A stretch of 6,603 nucleotides of DNA, taken from Candidatus Zixiibacteriota bacterium. Lineage in GTDB: Bacteria; Zixibacteria; MSB-5A5; UBA10806. The DNA is taken from positions 15,537-22,139 of the forward strand of contig DOTU01000088.1 of assembly GCA_003520965.1 (NCBI GenBank), given 5' to 3'. How positions within the stretch are numbered: the first letter of the stretch is position 1; the number at the start of each line of letters is the position of its first letter. The position numbers and the translations under genes are program-made. Below, in pieces: positions 5,857 through 6,603 of the stretch. The notes below the pieces were generated by a model, which did not search any database, was not told where the DNA came from, and was given only the letters and a program-made list of their open reading frames with translations.

Positions 5857-6603
5857 ATGGCTAAGTACAAGATCGCCTGGATGCCTGGCGATGGTGTTGG
5901 TAAGGATGTTCTGGACGCTGCCCGGATCGTCCTCGATAAGATCAAACTTGATGCTGATTATATCTATGCTGAAATCGGTTGGGAGAACTGGTGTAAGGAG
6001 GGTAACCCGCTTCCCGAACGCACCGTTCAAATTTTGAAAAGCACCGATTGCGCTCTCTTCGGCGCCATCACTTCAAAGCCCAAGGAGGAGGCCGAGGCCG
6101 AGCTTTCCCCCGCATTGAAGGGCAAAGGGATGGTCTATGCATCTCCTATCGTTAAGCTTCGTCAGACATTTGATCTGCGCACCAATCTTCGCCCTTGCAA
6201 AGCGTATCCGGGCAACCCGCTCAACTACCGCGACGATATCGATCTTACCGTCTTCCGTGAAAACACCGAAGACCTCTATTCCGGCGTCGAGTTCTTTCCT
6301 ACCCCCGACGAGTTCCGGGCCGCGATTGAAAAAGCTAATCCCAAGATGAAGCGCTTCTCAGGCGCTCCGGCCAACGAGTTGGCTATATCTCTGCGCATCA
6401 TTACCAAACGCGCCAGCCGCAATATTGTCACTGACGCATTCGAATATGCTCGCAAATATGGCAAGAAATCGGTTACCGTCGTTGAAAAGCCCAACGTCAT
6501 CCGTGAGACATCCGGGCTGTTTGTCCGTACTGCCCGCGAGGTGGCTAGGAATTATCCCGAAATTGAATTGTGGGAAACCAACATCGACGCCATGTGCATG
6601 TGG
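5857..6603 (+). CDS. Isocitrate/isopropylmalate dehydrogenase family protein (3'-truncated by the window edge)
   Basis: The frame is open from ATG 5857 to the last base, giving 249 residues with no stop. Family members run about 330-420 residues, so the C-terminal part is missing. They oxidatively decarboxylate a 2-hydroxy acid (isocitrate, 3-isopropylmalate, homoisocitrate) with NAD(P)+ and a divalent metal in the cytoplasm. Visible landmarks are MPGDGVGKDV (9-18), FGAITSKPKE (68-77), SPIVKLRQTFDLRTNLRP (96-113), VFRENTEDLYSGVEF (132-146), VVEKPNVIRETSGLF (208-222) and IDAMCMW (243-249). By alignment with E. coli Icd, S96 matches Ser113, R102 Arg119, R112 Arg129, R134 Arg153, Y141 Tyr160, K211 the catalytic Lys230 and D244 the metal ligand Asp283. 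The serine at 96 favours an isocitrate-type substrate, but Icd Asn115 is Ile here. Exact substrate and NAD/NADP preference cannot be decided, as coenzyme determinants lie beyond the edge. It has its own promoter and strong SD. Confidence 0.9.
   Translation, partial: MAKYKIAWMPGDGVGKDVLDAARIVLDKIKLDADYIYAEIGWENWCKEGNPLPERTVQILKSTDCALFGAITSKPKEEAEAELSPALKGKGMVYASPIVKLRQTFDLRTNLRPCKAYPGNPLNYRDDIDLTVFRENTEDLYSGVEFFPTPDEFRAAIEKANPKMKRFSGAPANELAISLRIITKRASRNIVTDAFEYARKYGKKSVTVVEKPNVIRETSGLFVRTAREVARNYPEIELWETNIDAMCMW

Noticed and set aside
5827..6030. Minus-strand 67-residue open frame at the dehydrogenase start
   Set aside because: It lies over the conserved MPGDGVG region of the dehydrogenase gene and its SD; no independent evidence.
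1..6603. tRNA, rRNA, CRISPR, transposase, phage or defence genes
   Set aside because: No repeat-spacer pattern, cloverleaf-like sequence or relevant protein motif was found on either strand by eye.

Overview
The window is about half G+C and densely coded, with every gene on the + strand. It suggests a Gram-negative bacterium of the FCB type (Bacteroidota, Fibrobacterota, Gemmatimonadota, Zixibacteria and related candidate phyla). The clues are two PorV/PorQ-family outer-membrane proteins, a secreted beta-propeller protein with a C-terminal FlgD/type-IX-like sorting domain, and a lipoprotein of the 'DPDG...DDG' Ig-like kind. This placement is inference from gene content only. All visible stops fit the standard code, with TAA, TAG and TGA all used.

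Layout. Positions 1-60 are the 3' tail of an unidentified gene. Its TAA lies one base before the ATG of a 300-residue Ppx/GppA-type phosphatase (62-964). A TTGACA promoter begins on the last bases of that gene and leads into a four-gene unit: lipoprotein (1068-1496), 724-residue secreted propeller protein (1505-3679), and two tandem PorV/PorQ-family barrels (3676-4665 and 4669-5580). Spacings of 8, -4 and 3 nt point to one operon. A 276-base intergenic region (5581-5856) follows. It holds two inverted-repeat elements, then a second promoter with the same spacing and a similar -10 as the first. A strong Shine-Dalgarno site precedes an isocitrate/isopropylmalate dehydrogenase-family gene that runs off the right edge (5857-6603, 249 residues present).

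How the genes may work together. The operon looks like an envelope/secretion module. The propeller protein carries a signal peptide and a C-terminal sorting-like domain, and the two genes behind it belong to the family that includes PorV, the outer-membrane partner of type IX cargo. The lipoprotein would be a small envelope-anchored partner. Cargo-partner pairing is a hypothesis, because no core secretion component lies in the window. The phosphatase and the dehydrogenase are metabolic genes with no evident link to the operon. I see no RNA gene, CRISPR array, transposase, phage or defence system.
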